Shown: positions 1 through 10,970 of the stretch, piece by piece
Position numbering within the stretch: the stretch's first letter is position 1
Layout: every line of letters begins with the position of its first letter
Source: Helochares maculicollis
Lineage: Eukaryota; Arthropoda; Insecta; Coleoptera; Hydrophilidae
Direction: 5' to 3'
Assembly: GCA_033557835.1 (NCBI GenBank)
Contig: JAWQRO010000167.1
Location: forward strand, 1 to 51,464
DNA: 51,464 nt
Position numbers and translations under genes: made by a program
The notes under the pieces: model-generated
Seen by the model: the letters and a program-made list of their open reading frames with translations, nothing else
Databases searched by the model: none
Told to the model about the DNA's origin: nothing

Positions 1-18
1 TTATATATATATATATAA
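1..18. repeat. (TA)n simple repeat at the left edge
   Basis: An alternating TA run fills the first 18 bases. It lies in the intron, or just past the donor, of the leftward gene that begins at 553. Confidence 0.9.
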
Positions 19-54
19 CTCTTACACGGAGATAAAACAGGGCACTATACTTAC

Positions 55-553
55 ATATGTATTATTATTGCCAATTTTCGTGGCAGTTTTCAATTGGTAA
101 GAGGTCATAGTTTGACCACTAGATTGCTTTTTGAGTAATCGTCTCATAAAACGATTCTTTTTGACTTCTGGCTTCAAAACGTATTTGGAATTGCTATCAA
201 TATATAGCGTGCAACACCGTGGACATCTTACAGTCTCATCAATTGCTTTTTGAGGCACTTTCACATTTTCAGTTAATTGGTTTACTCTACACTTAGGTCT
301 AAAAATATAAATCTCATCTAAGTCTTAGTACGTAAGCAAATTATACTAGAAAATATTTATGTAACGTGGGAGGAACTATAACAGCTTAAATTATAGTATA
401 AAATTAAATTAATAGTGAAGCGAGTTTAATACAATAGTTAATAACTTACAAATAATACGACTTTAGAACTTCTGGCAACTCCAATTGATGAAATTTGTTG
501 GAAATATTGTTCAAGTATGATATCGAATTTGCTCCTAAACCGTTTTTTGTCAT
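55..553 (-). CDS. C18orf21/UPF0711-like protein, 5' exons only
   Basis: Two exons can be joined on the minus strand: 553-450 (ATG at 553-551, donor GTAAGT) and 298-55 (acceptor TTTTTAG, donor GTAAGT). They encode 116 codons without a stop, and the gene continues off the left edge. The product starts MTKNGLGANSISYLNN. It has a Cys pair in VRCPRCCTLY followed by a basic stretch (YVLKPEVKKNRFMRRLLKKQ). This spacing recalls the C18orf21/UPF0711 family, small proteins with a zinc-ribbon-like N-terminus; the human member has been reported as an RNase MRP-associated subunit. The assignment rests on this short motif only, and the second Cys pair would lie in the missing exon. The intron (299-449) is 151 bp. 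The start is chosen because it is the only upstream ATG joining in frame through consensus splice sites. Confidence 0.5.
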
Positions 554-1469
554 ATTTTGATCCTCTATAAAAATGTATATTGAAGTTTATTTATACACTA
601 AGTATCATGACACCAAGATCGTTTTTACACTACAAATGTCCATTTGCTGAATTGAAGGATTTTAATTATATGGATAAAAAGATAAGAGTGAGGTTATACT
701 AGTTTCACATTGGCTTGTAATGGCTTGTACAAAACGTGGTGATTTAAGGTTATACTGTTTGTATGTTTGGTTGCCTATACGATATGTAAATATTTACACA
801 AACCCTAAGACTGATAGAGCCATCTATGGTGTAATATCATAAGCGAAGCAGAAGAACTTTACACACAATTCTTCTAAAACGTTCCTTAATAAAAGGCTAC
901 GGTATTGTAAATATTTAAATCTATCAGCAGATGGAACCCATAAGATTTCATTACAATAAATTCATCTTCATTTCGTACTCTTTATTTACTTAATTTAATT
1001 TGAAATTAGTGTAACCTGTGAACATATTGTATTGTATTACAAGCGCAAATATTCTATTGTAAATCGAATCTATAGAGAATGGTCTGGATTATGTTAAGCT
1101 CAACTTTTGAAATAAGATGTATAATTCTGTTTAACTTATTTTAAGTACGCTGCGATCTACGATTAAAAAGTAATGTGTCTTATAAAATCAAATTAATAAT
1201 AAAATTATATTTGGATTAGTAAACTATACGAAACATTGGATCAACTTATAAAAATGTTCAACATTCTAAATATAGTCCCGCGTTCATTAAAATCATCACT
1301 TTCGAGGTTTATACCGTTTATACGTCAATGATGCCTAACAAGAGAAACTGGTGTTATATGTATTATAACAAAGTTTGTGGTTATGTTACTTTTATAGATT
1401 AATTAAATTATAATTTCAAAGTGGTGATTGAACCTTAATATAAAATATACCAGTCCTTATTTTAGTTAA
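554..1469. other. AT-rich intergenic interval, no gene seen
   Basis: It separates the leftward C18orf21-like gene from the rightward Rho-like gene, so it must hold both promoters. I see no clear TATA or other core motif and no open frame of note. Confidence 0.6.
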
Positions 1470-2003
1470 ATGATGAATAATGATGATTTAAGAAATAGGA
1501 AAATAGCAATTATTGGTGATAATTCCATTGGACTTGTGTTGGATCATATTCCTTGTTCAGAAGTTGATGTTACCTTGGAACATAGAGGTAATTGCACTTT
1601 GGATTTATATAATATACCAAATTGTCCGGAGTATAAGGAATCACTAAAGAAATTAGTATACTCTATTTGTCATACCGTTGTAGTCGTTTTTTCCATTGAC
1701 GATAAAGAAAGTTATCTTAATGTTGTGTTAAAATGTAAACCGGAAATTGATAAATTTTGTCCAAATAGACCAATAGTTTTGGTTGGAAACAACAAACAAT
1801 TAAGGGCTGATGGTTTTGGCAACTTTATTAGTTTCCAAGAAGGGTCTGAAATGGCTGTAAGAATAGGAGCTGTGTACTTTGAATTGGAGCCGAAAAATTT
1901 CGATAACGAAATGGAGCTTTTTCATATTGTAGCCCAAGTAGCCGTATTGTATCATCCACCAGAAGTGATAAAAAATAAACGCTGCAAGTGTAATATTTTA
2001 TGA
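1470..2003 (+). CDS. Degenerate Rho-like small GTPase (pseudo-GTPase), intronless
   Basis: A single 177-codon open frame resembles Rho/Rac/Cdc42 proteins across its length. The P-loop position reads GDNSIGLVLD instead of GDGAVGKT, so the Lys and Thr that hold phosphate and Mg are absent. The switch II DTAGQE is replaced by DLYNIPNCPEY. The Rho-type core then follows (VVVVFSIDDKESYLNV, then KFCPNRPIVLVG), but the TKxD guanine motif is GNNKQL and the SAK motif is EPK. The C-terminus CKCNIL ends in a CaaX box with terminal Leu, which predicts geranylgeranylation and membrane anchoring. Nucleotide binding as in normal Rho proteins is unlikely. The lack of introns suggests a retrocopy. The frame is clean at full family length, so it may still be expressed as an atypical GTPase. 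A related broken copy lies at 4.1 kb. Confidence 0.75.
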   Translation: MMNNDDLRNRKIAIIGDNSIGLVLDHIPCSEVDVTLEHRGNCTLDLYNIPNCPEYKESLKKLVYSICHTVVVVFSIDDKESYLNVVLKCKPEIDKFCPNRPIVLVGNNKQLRADGFGNFISFQEGSEMAVRIGAVYFELEPKNFDNEMELFHIVAQVAVLYHPPEVIKNKRCKCNIL

Positions 2004-4103
2004 TTGTAAATATAAATTTTTAATGCTTTTACAATTTTATATTTGTTTTGCAAATATATAAGAAACTGTGAAAGATTTTTTGCGTACTGAATTTTATTTC
2101 ATATAGCGAAGTACCGCCAAATGTGAGTGGTGCCTAAAGCATCCCAATTTCCAATCGGGCTTACCAAACTTTGGAATTCCCGCTCTGAAAGAACCTAACT
2201 TTCTTTTTAATGGCCTCTACATTAGCACTACTAAAACCTTTGCTACCCTTACAATATTTTCGTGTTTAAGGAACTAAACTCATACCGCAGATTCATCATA
2301 CTCACTTGTAACAACGTTTCACCTATCACTAAATCTCTCTCCTTATTCCGACTTGTCTAAATTTCAAACATTCTCTAAGGATAATTAACTCATCCGCAAC
2401 ATCTCTTTCACACCCAGTATCGATTAGGCTGCTAAACAATTTAAACCCTCACTTAACGACGCTCTAGGAAGCAAATCCCCTATACCCTTACTTTAGTCTC
2501 TAAAATTCTTGAGGTCATTCGGGACAAAATTCACCTCAATAGATTTTTATACTTCTCCATTCCAACTCACAAGATATGAGAACATTTTACTCAACTCTAC
2601 TCCAGAGAGATGTTACCATATTTCCAAAAATGCCCGAACCGCTCAAAAAACTAAAAGAATCTGCATAAATGCGAAGTAAGAACTATTTTCTAAATCCCTC
2701 ATAAAAAATACCCATCTCATAGAATCTGTGACTTTTTGTCTTAAAATTGTAATTATAATACTATCGTTTCCCATTTTGGAAATTCATGAGATTACAACAA
2801 CAAATTCACCATTAAGCTGATGTAGTCACAAGTTTCGTCATAAGTAATCAGCATTTTTATTTCACGCCTAAATAATAAAATTTGAAAATGTAATTTTTAA
2901 ATACTTAAATTTGCTTTGTAACAACTATCAACAAATCTACAGGCCAGGCTATAAAGATGGCAGACAAGAGGTTCGTTTTCAGGTAATCACTGTGTTGACA
3001 ATGTTTATTGTAATATTGAAAGAATTATTGTTAGGGCGTAGATTAAATAATAAATGTAAATAAAAATTCAATTCAATGTCTTGTCATAAATTGACTTATC
3101 CGAAAAGATTAATATATTGAAAATTAATTGGAAAGCAGTTGCTTGTTTGAGGATGCCTTCACTTCTGGAATTAATTGGTTTTTAGTTTGATTCATAATGA
3201 ATGACACAGATCATAAAAAATTGAACATATTTATAATGGTATTGAAAGAACCGCAAAAGGTCACATGCTTGGCAGCATCAATATCGATGACGATTGCAAT
3301 TCGACATTACCAAGAGCACCATCAATGATACAGAACCATTTTAGAAAGGGCTACCAATGTTTTAGTAGGTATTTCCTTATCTGGTAAGAAAGTAGGTTCC
3401 CAAAACAAAATATTACGAATATTATCTACGTTGCAACGGTAACAACGTCGTGAGAGAGATAATGATATTGATACCTATAATCTGCTTATAACAAGCATGT
3501 TGTATAAACGAACGCTTTATAAAGTATTGTGTGTGCATGAAGGTAGTAATAGATGGCGCTGCTAAAGCAAATTTTAAATAAATAGCGCTTCATCTATTTC
3601 ACGTTTTATATTGTTTACTTATGGTAATTTGAAATCTTAATATTCGTGACCCGTAAACATGTTTTATTCTAAAACAGTTGCAAATCGGTTGTTATAAAAC
3701 TGGATAGAGCGAGTTAAACGAGTTATTTTACGCACAAATTTTGGAGTAAAATGCGTATCACTGCTTGGTCAGTTTGCAACGATGCTTAAATTGATGTGCA
3801 ATATCGCAATCATGTTTGTTATAGCAACATCAATAATAACAGGAAAGTAAGGGTTTGAATAATAGTATGCAACTAAATAATCGTTCTTAGTCCACATATA
3901 AAGATGATACAAATTTCAAATTCTAATTGTGGCCACCACCTCTTCTCTAAAACCGCATTACTGGAGAAGTTGGATTAAATCCCACTCAAGATAAACTTGG
4001 CTCTGTATTACAGCGTTTGTATTATAGGAGCCGTTTAAGTATAGTTACAGTCATAGATAAAAAGGGCAGGCTTTGTCTATAGTTGCAAAAGTATCCAACA
4101 TTG
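2004..4103. other. Intergenic DNA between the Rho-like copies
   Basis: There is no open frame of note in these 2.1 kb. From about 2100 to 2650 the top strand is unusually C-rich and G-poor compared with its surroundings, as if a transposable element had decayed there. I could not identify a protein in it. Confidence 0.4.
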
Positions 4104-4540
4104 ATAATGATGTGGTTTGGAATTCGAATCATAACCATGATGTCCACGATAGCTTATGGTGATGTTTCACTCCTGTTAGATGATATTCCTTGGTTAGAAA
4201 TTGATGTTATTTCAGAGCATAGAGGCTCGTGCACTTTAGATTTATGCAGCATTCTAAAGGATATACAGATTCAATTAAGGAAATGGTCACATGCTACTAT
4301 CATTTTCTTCTCTATTGACAATAAAGAATCTTGTCATAATGTTGAGTTGAAGTGCAAACCCGAAACTGATAAATATTGCTCGAATCATCACGTAATCTTA
4401 AAAGGAACAATAATCATTTAAAAATCAAAGTTGCAGACTAGTTTGTTAGTTTTAAAAAAAGGCTTCATTTTTTATAGGAATAGACGCTAGGTACTTTGAA
4501 TTACAGCCTAAAATTATTGATAGTTTTTGCATTGCTGTCC
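4104..4540 (+). pseudogene. Broken duplicate of the Rho-like GTPase
   Basis: The translation parallels the 1470-2003 protein: LLLDDIPWLEIDVISEHRGS, then FFSIDNKESCHNVELKCKPE, then DKYCSNHHVILKG. The main frame stops at 4419-4421. A +1 shift just before it restores similarity (GNNNHLKIK), and a third segment around 4480-4540 (RYFELQPKIID) matches the parent's VYFELEPKNFD. The CaaX tail is missing. A segment of about ten residues corresponding to the parent's ESLKKLVYSI is shortened, so there are several independent lesions. It lies in the same orientation 2.1 kb downstream, which suggests tandem duplication. Confidence 0.75.
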
Positions 4541-5759
4541 ATTTTCAACATAACTAAAAATCAAGAAAAGCAGATAAAGTCCCACTTTTTTTAAACAACT
4601 TATTCAGGCTAATTTTTAAATAGTTAACATAACTGCAGCAGTTTTGTCTTCTTTTACCCAAGGCTTAGTCAATATGAAATTCTCAAAACTAAACACTAGT
4701 GTTTCCAATGCTTCAATCGCTTCGAAATTTTCTAATCTAATTTGTAATGGTATGAGTGGTGTACACAAAATTTCAACTCGATAGCCCTATTTCAACGAAT
4801 AGTTTATTTAAAGAACAGTGTTGCTAGTATACAATTAAAATGGGTGCCTTATATCAATGTCCATAGTTAAATTTACAAATTTTCTTACGATTTTCGAAAC
4901 GCAACTATTGACTAACTTTAAGGACACTACCCTGATATTATAAAGACCACGGAGTTAGCACGATTGATGGGATTATCCGTTTGTAGTTTAAGCAGGTCAA
5001 CTCTTTATGTGTCAATAATTATTGCACATATATGTGCAAGTTCTAATATTTTTTAAGTCATAAAAGCCCAGATAATCAGTAACTATTTGTTATGGTCGTA
5101 TCATTTATTATCGCTTTTTAACTTGTTTTGCAGATTGTCTGCCTGTACCGAGTAAACCGAAATTTTCCAAGACTGCATAATCTCCCATTAAAGGGTCATT
5201 AACGCGTTTCTAACGCATCCTCGATGTTGCAGGTATTATTCCATTCATCAAACCACCTCGTTTAGGTGTTAAAACTTTCCATTAATTATCAAGTTCAGGT
5301 GCATTCCCTATCAGACAACAGTTTTAGGTCGTGGGAATTTTCCATGTTGATGATCTTTATGGAAAATTTTCTAAAGTGCACTTGCAACCATAAATTGCGA
5401 GAAACATCATGATAGACTCATTGAATATCCGCAGATATACAAAAATTCCAAACATGTGAATGCGTAGTTTTCAGTGCAGCTCTACTTTCAAACAGGCGAA
5501 GAGCACCGCTTCAGATTTTTTAGGCGCGCAGATTTCGCATTACAGGCAAATTACTTGCAGGTCTGTTATGCAAATATGTATTATCTAAAGTCTGGATTCT
5601 AGACTTCTATTATCAAGGTGTCTATTATGGTGAGGTGTATTAATTACCAAGGTGGCGTATTGCCTTCGAACAAGGACTTAAAGCAACCAACAAAGTTCAA
5701 AAACTTGCAACACACCTACATCCCGTGAGATCGATTGTATGAAATCGTGCGGGCTTGCC
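4541..5759. other. Intergenic DNA upstream of cbt
   Basis: No coding frame is supported. Base composition becomes less AT-rich towards the cbt promoter after about 5450. Confidence 0.5.
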
Positions 5760-5945
5760 TGATGACGTAGCCACTAGGCCACGCATCACGATCGTGGACG
5801 GTAAAATCAGCTCTTGTGCACGTGAATAACACGCTGGTGATCACGCGGTGACCGAGTGACACGCGCTTTCCCATTGGCTGGAAGAGACGAGCCTCCAGTT
5901 TCGATTGGCTGAAATATACAAACAGCGCACACACACCCCATGCTC
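5760..5945 (+). promoter_or_regulatory. cbt: cbt promoter: CRE-like site, ChoRE-like E-box pair, two inverted CCAAT boxes
   Basis: A GC-richer stretch directly upstream of cbt holds several classic motifs. TGACGTAG (5763-5770) is a CRE-like site. CACGATCGTG (5787-5796) is a perfect palindrome. A perfect E-box CACGTG (5819-5824) is followed after exactly 5 bases by CACGCT (5830-5835), the spacing of a carbohydrate response element with a weak second half. Inverted CCAAT boxes (ATTGG) lie at 5873-5877 and 5904-5908, and a weak TATA-like ATATA at 5914-5918. Drosophila cabut is a known direct target of the sugar sensor Mondo-Mlx, so the E-box pair is plausible; binding here is inference. The transcription start was not determined. 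Confidence 0.5.
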
Positions 5946-6099
5946 GAGCAGTACACTCAACTTAAAACCGACAATAATTTCATTTCCAACACATCCCTCA
6001 AACGTTTCAGTAGTGAGCTAAGTGAATTAATTATTTTAAACAAGAGACTTTTAAAGTGTTTTTTGGACATTTTGGTGGATAGTTTAAAACAAAGTAAAA

Positions 6100-7373
6100 A
6101 TGTTTTTACCGTCACCGCCGAATTCTCCTACCCTATTTGAAAAAGTAAGTAATGCTTGTAATAATACTCAAATTTCATCTTTTTCGAAATTCTTTTATTG
6201 TTTCATTTTACATCATTAATTGTTTTCTACTTGCCTTAAGAAAATTACTATTTTGGATGAAAAAATTAATTTTGAACTTCTTTCTTCCAGGATGCCGATG
6301 GTAATCATCTCCAAGAATACCTTAGGAAAAGAAGGCTGTCGCCTATTCTAGGTGCGCCACTCACCCCCCAGCCCTCCGATTCGGAAAGTGAAGAACTTTC
6401 AGATTACCCACCAAAAAAGCGTATTTGTAGATACGAGGGTGAATTGGAACGTCTTCTTTTGGCCAACACGCCCCCTTTGGACCAAGAAGACAAATTTCTA
6501 GAACCCATAGACCTTCCGCACCAACAAACCTTCAGCATCCCTGCAACACCAGCATGCAAGGAAAAACAAAACAAAAACGAATCGCCTGCGGAAATTAGCG
6601 CAACGCACCAAAACAAAGAAGATCCATCGCAAAGTGTAGAACAGCCGCGTCGTGTGTCTGTCATTATGAAGTGCCACAAGGACGGCTCTTGCACCCCAGC
6701 TCCCATTCAGCAACCCGCAGAAATCAACCTTTGGAAAACCATTAAATATAAAATGGGCAGCCGCAAGGAACGCATATTCATCAACAACAAAAACACCTTC
6801 AGGGACGCCACTCCAGCCACAAAAACTACCCTCCCCATACCTCTCGAAGAAAAAATCCCCAACCCGCCTTCATCCCCATTACCCCAACAAAAAGCAACCC
6901 TCCCTCCCTTAGCCCCAAAAATCCTAACCACCCCTCAACCCATTTTCGTTTCGGCAGATGGCAAAATCATCCCCGCGCAATTCGTCCTGTTAGCCCCTCC
7001 ACCCCCGCCACCTCAACCCCCAATCCGTCGAAGGGTGTACGAATGCACCTACAAAGGCTGCGGAAAAAACTACTTCAAATCCTCCCATTTGAAAGCGCAT
7101 AATCGCACTCATACCGGAGAGCGCCCTTTTGTCTGTCAATGGGAAGACTGCGGAAGAAGATTCTCCAGGTCAGATGAACTATCCAGGCACAAAAGAACGC
7201 ATACGGGCGAAAAGAAATTCAAGTGTGAAGTTTGTGACCGTCCGTTTATGCGTTCTGACCACTTGGCAAAACACGTAAAGCGTCATGCGAAAGACAAACC
7301 ACTGTTGTCATCGCAAAGAGTAGGCGTAGTGCCATTACTTCGACCCCTCCAGCCGGCACCCCTCGCACCATGA
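6100..7373 (+). CDS. cbt: Cabut / KLF10-KLF11 (TIEG) zinc-finger transcription factor
   Basis: Two exons, 6100-6144 and 6291-7373, join in phase 0 (donor GTAAGT, acceptor TTCTTCCAG) to give 375 residues. The N-terminus has Pro-rich and acidic motifs (SPPNSPTLFEK, then LTPQPSDSESEELSDYPPKK). A conserved island MKCHKDGSC lies near residue 143, and a Pro-rich linker precedes three C-terminal C2H2 fingers at about 267-289, 297-319 and 327-347. Their contact helices (KSSHLKA, RSDELSR, RSDHLAK) and TGEKKF linkers are those of KLF/Sp proteins and predict binding to GC/CACCC boxes. Spacing, the PPKK/SDSE region and C-terminal fingers fit the TIEG group, that is cabut in flies. The ATG at 6100 is preferred because it alone splices in frame to the finger exon. 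An ATG at 5940 opens an overlapping frame that could be a uORF. Confidence 0.9.
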
Positions 7374-8089
7374 TCATCGAAAAACTCGACTGATAGACTG
7401 AACCCATCATCTCATCGTACCATAAGAAGAAAACATTCCATTAATTTTTAATTCATCATCGCCTAACCCTAGTTAGGTCTTGTCTGTGATTTGCTTATCT
7501 ATTTATTTATTTTTCATATTACTATTATAAATAACGTTTGTAAATAACAGAGAATATTGTAATATTTTGTTTGTGTATTCCTTTCTAATATTTAAAGAAG
7601 GAAAATTATAAAGATGGTTATTTTTTAAGAATGGCTTTTATTTAATCCCGTAGTCCTTTTGCCGTTATTATTACCTTAAAGTGTCGTTAGAGATGATTGT
7701 GTTGTTGGAGACGCTTATTGGGTTTACACATACAAATTCAATTGATGTGAGTATTATTTATGACCTACAGTGCGTAAGACTGCCTTTGAGAGAATAAACC
7801 AGTTGCCAATGACCTCAGTACTAAGTATTTATTTGTATGGCAAAGGAGTCCATGAGATACATTCGTTCAACGTAAATATAATTTCGGCAATTTATACAAA
7901 TTTTTCGTAAATGTGTACTTTGGGCCAAAAGTCCGTTAATCTATAGCAAAAGTGGGAAATTACTGTCTAACGAGTGAAATTTCACTCACGCAATCTGTGT
8001 CTGGCATATACTTACCATAGAGCAGGTGTTGTTTGCATGAGAAAATCCATTCTTCAAATTTTGCCGACCGTTGAATTCACTGTGATTTT
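7374..8089. other. cbt 3' region and AT-rich intergenic DNA
   Basis: The first canonical AATAAA on the plus strand after the cbt stop that I noticed is at 7793-7798. Earlier stretches such as AAATAACG near 7530 are non-canonical. No gene is seen. Confidence 0.5.
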
Positions 8090-8960
8090 TTTAGTATCGT
8101 CTGTTGATCCGTAGGTGAATTAGATAACTTGAAGAATCTATCAAGCTATCTTAATGAAGTCAATCATATGATCGCTTTGTAAGAAGAGATGAGTAATAAG
8201 AGCATTCTACTCGAATCAGGAAACCGTCTTAGCTGCATAAAACAGAGGGATTCAGCGAAGGATTAGGCGAGTTTGTATTATGTCTCCTCTTGTTTAACAT
8301 CGACTATGAGTGCATCCTCTAAGTATGGTTACATCAAGTGGAGATCGATGCCAACATCAATATGAAACAAAGCAATCATTTTAAGTAAGCCAAAGACAGC
8401 TTATTTTTTGAAGACTGTTTCCGGAAACGTCTGTAAAATTAGCCACATTGACTGCAAATGTGGCTTAGAGGAGAACAGACAACAATGAACAAGTCCGAAG
8501 AGTTTAGCAGCACAAATATTTAGTTATAATCCATTATAGTCGATATCTAGCCAACGAATTGAACAAACTCATACTTAAATTTTCCCAACCGTTATATGGT
8601 ACAATACGAAGGCTTTACTAGATAACCAGCGTTTATCATAGCTTTATTTGAGCCGAGAGTTTACAGGTAAATGCGCAATATACCACGTAGAGAAAGAATT
8701 TGAAATACAGACGCAGCTATTGTACACCTTCAAAAATCAGCTAACAAAACAACTGCATAAGCTTAGTATCGGTCACATCACGAGAGATCAAAAATAGGAA
8801 CTGTTACAACTCGTAATCTCGGGGTACATTGACGACAAAAGAAGACGGGATTATAGAAGGGACTCTTTAATTTAAGAACTTAAGAGTTTAAGAGTAACTG
8901 TTTCGTTCACCCATGTCTAAAATCAAGAACACCTTGTTCATCGTCAACAATCAACGAAAC
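8090..8960 (+). mobile_element. Decayed LINE: reverse transcriptase and C-terminal fragments
   Basis: Frames are broken, but two separated segments read as a non-LTR retrotransposon ORF2 on the plus strand. Around 8242-8310 one frame gives a basic stretch then MSPLLFNIDYE, resembling the RT motif GVRQGCVLSPLLFN. Around 8767-8880 another gives SIGHITRDQK, ELLQLVISGYIDDKRRRDYR, then RDSLI. This is the layout of the C-terminal tail of many insect LINEs (GHxxR, then LLQLII-GKI-GKR, then GRR-SWL-NLR). Boundaries are approximate and stop codons are frequent. Confidence 0.6.
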
Positions 8961-10195
8961 AAATCCAGAAAGATTTTGCTTTTCCCAACTGTTATCCCAT
9001 TTAATATCGGCGAATATCAAGCTTATCCTTGTAGTGCACTTGGTAATTAAAGTACTTCCATCTTTGTTGGACTTCTCATTTAAGTTTCTAAGTTTTGTTT
9101 TATCTGTATATGCCCTGTTTTCCTTTTATTATCGATAATAATTGTTTATAGTTGTTGCTTTCGAAGTGCTCCAAATAAAATGTTTTCCATATTTTAATAG
9201 TATTCACTCGCTTGAGTCGCGTATTCATCATCTCTATGATTAATGCATTTGGTTATACTGCTTATACACAACATTCTGATGAACGTACACATTTACAGTG
9301 TATGTATTTTTGTGCCACATAAAAGATTTAAGTGTTTTGACACGAATAGATGCCGAAATATTAGGTAGGATCTGCTGCAAACTTTGGCAATCACTTCTCA
9401 CAATTCTCATTCTTTGATGTCGTGACAGATTTCCAGATAAAGTTTTCTTTTTGGCTGTTAATACCATGTGTCAATAATTACTTTAATTCTTGAAAAAATT
9501 AGATTCAATTATGGAACCCTATACAATAAGAATAAGAAGGATTTAAAGCTATTTAGTAATACACTTTAAATAAAATTTAGATTTTGATATGTTAAAAGTA
9601 TTAAAAAACCCTCTCCTCAGCTTTATTATACTATTATTATGACATCAAATACCTTCGTTTAAAGTGAGATTTATTTTAATGTTGCAGTCTTAATTAGTCT
9701 ACAATTTTCAAATTTTTTAAATACAAAAATTAAATTTTATGCTAGCTATATGTTTGATGCTCATCAAATGTGCAAGCAGTAGTTACAATAATAGTAACAA
9801 TAGAACAAAACAAGTTGTCATTACGCAGATTTGCAAGACTACTTCAACGTTATTTTTGTGCGAGTACAAATGTGGACCTTGCATTGCAAAGATATGGGTA
9901 TTGAAATGTTAAATAACAATAAAAAAGCTTGCTTAACTTTGACGAAGAAACCTAATTTTCATCCAAAGAGAAGTAAATATAATGTAGACGGGATAGACAG
10001 CTCGAAAAAGTAACGATTAATTGCAATAAAATAATAGTAGCGCTCGGGAAAATTTTCCCCTGTTTATACTTTATTTGATTGTCAATATTCTATATTTAAA
10101 ACAAGCATCCTTGAAAATATTTCGCTCAAAGACTACGTACATATGCTAACATTTATTAACACCAATTTAGAATCTTATTTATTTACATATTATAA
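8961..10195. other. AT-rich intergenic DNA with two doubtful short ORFs
   Basis: Short open frames exist at 9240-9467 (minus, ATG start, rich in Lys, Arg and Ser at its N-terminus) and 9831-10013 (plus). Neither resembles a known family nor has splice sites joining it to another exon, so I do not call them genes. Confidence 0.4.
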
Positions 10196-10199
10196 TAGT

Positions 10200-10970
10200 T
10201 AAATTTTCGCGCCCCGGCCCGCGGTTTCGGGAAAGTTGGCAGTTCAAGGGAAGATATTTTCAGTGCTGACCGGATCAAGGTAATTTAGAACCTTTGAGGT
10301 TCACGCTCTGGCGCACTTGGTTCCCGTACAATGCAATGTTAGTGGAAAATGGGACGCTCCCAAAGCTCCATGTCATCACCCTTATCCATGGCCCAAATCA
10401 AATGATTATTTTCTTTGAATCAATGCCTTTAAGTTAGGTCAGGATTTAAAACCCAACTCCTAATTCTTTGCCGATTTCTTATGGCATGTATCAAAAAACA
10501 AAGAATGATATTTATAATTCAAAGCTTTAACTGGATTATTAAAATTACGTCATCTGAAATATAGGTTAGTCAGAGTCGCTCTTGTTCAGGGCCTGCAGGT
10601 TATTGCGAGGTTGTTTGTTGAAGGTGTTTACTGCATCCCATTGCGTGGTGTGCAAAAAGTGCATGGATATTTGATGACGTACTGGCGTCAATGTCATGCG
10701 GTGGGTACGTGAAGTTCAGTGGACACATGAAGGTAAAGACCAGAGAACGAAAATAGAGCGCAATTTACATTATGTTGGAGAGAGAAATAAATGAGAGAGA
10801 GAGAAAAAGTGAGTTTCGCTTACCCACCGGATAGACAATTGCCGCCTGCCGAGCGCAACTTCCTGGAGATATTCGAGACGGAGCCAAAACCAAGTGGGTG
10901 GTACACACGACGACGTCGTGACGCGACGCTTGACGACCGGTACTTATTGGTGGTTAGCACGCTTTTCTAA
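10200..10970 (+). other. GC-richer island with a 59-codon ORF and CRE-like motifs; possible promoter or first exon
   Basis: This stretch stands out from its AT-rich surroundings. It holds CRE-like TGACGTAC near 10675, the palindrome ACGACGTCGT (within about 10906-10920) and a (GA)n run at 10791-10806. An ORF at 10791-10970 starts in the GA run and encodes 59 residues, including QLPPAERNFLEIFETEPKPS, GWYTRRRRDATLDD and RYLLVV. The codons are GC-rich and the sequence looks protein-like, but I do not recognise it. Two possible donors are present: AAG|GTAATT near 10280 and AAAAA|GTGAGT near 10808. It could be a promoter with a 5' exon, a non-coding RNA, or a small gene. The next plus-strand gene starts at 13.6 kb. 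Confidence 0.3.

Noticed and set aside
5716..5934. Minus-strand 72-codon open frame over the cbt promoter
   Set aside because: It is made of promoter motifs and GC-rich sequence, has no family resemblance and no splice partners.
6404..6931. Several minus-strand open frames across cbt exon 2
   Set aside because: They are shadows of the cbt coding sequence in other frames.
9240..9467. 75-codon minus-strand ORF with a basic N-terminus
   Set aside because: It has an ATG and some protein-like composition, but no recognisable domain, no splice continuation and an AT-rich setting; chance is the simpler explanation.
9831..10013. 60-codon plus-strand ORF
   Set aside because: It starts with TTG, has Lys/Asn-rich composition typical of AT-rich noise, and no family match.
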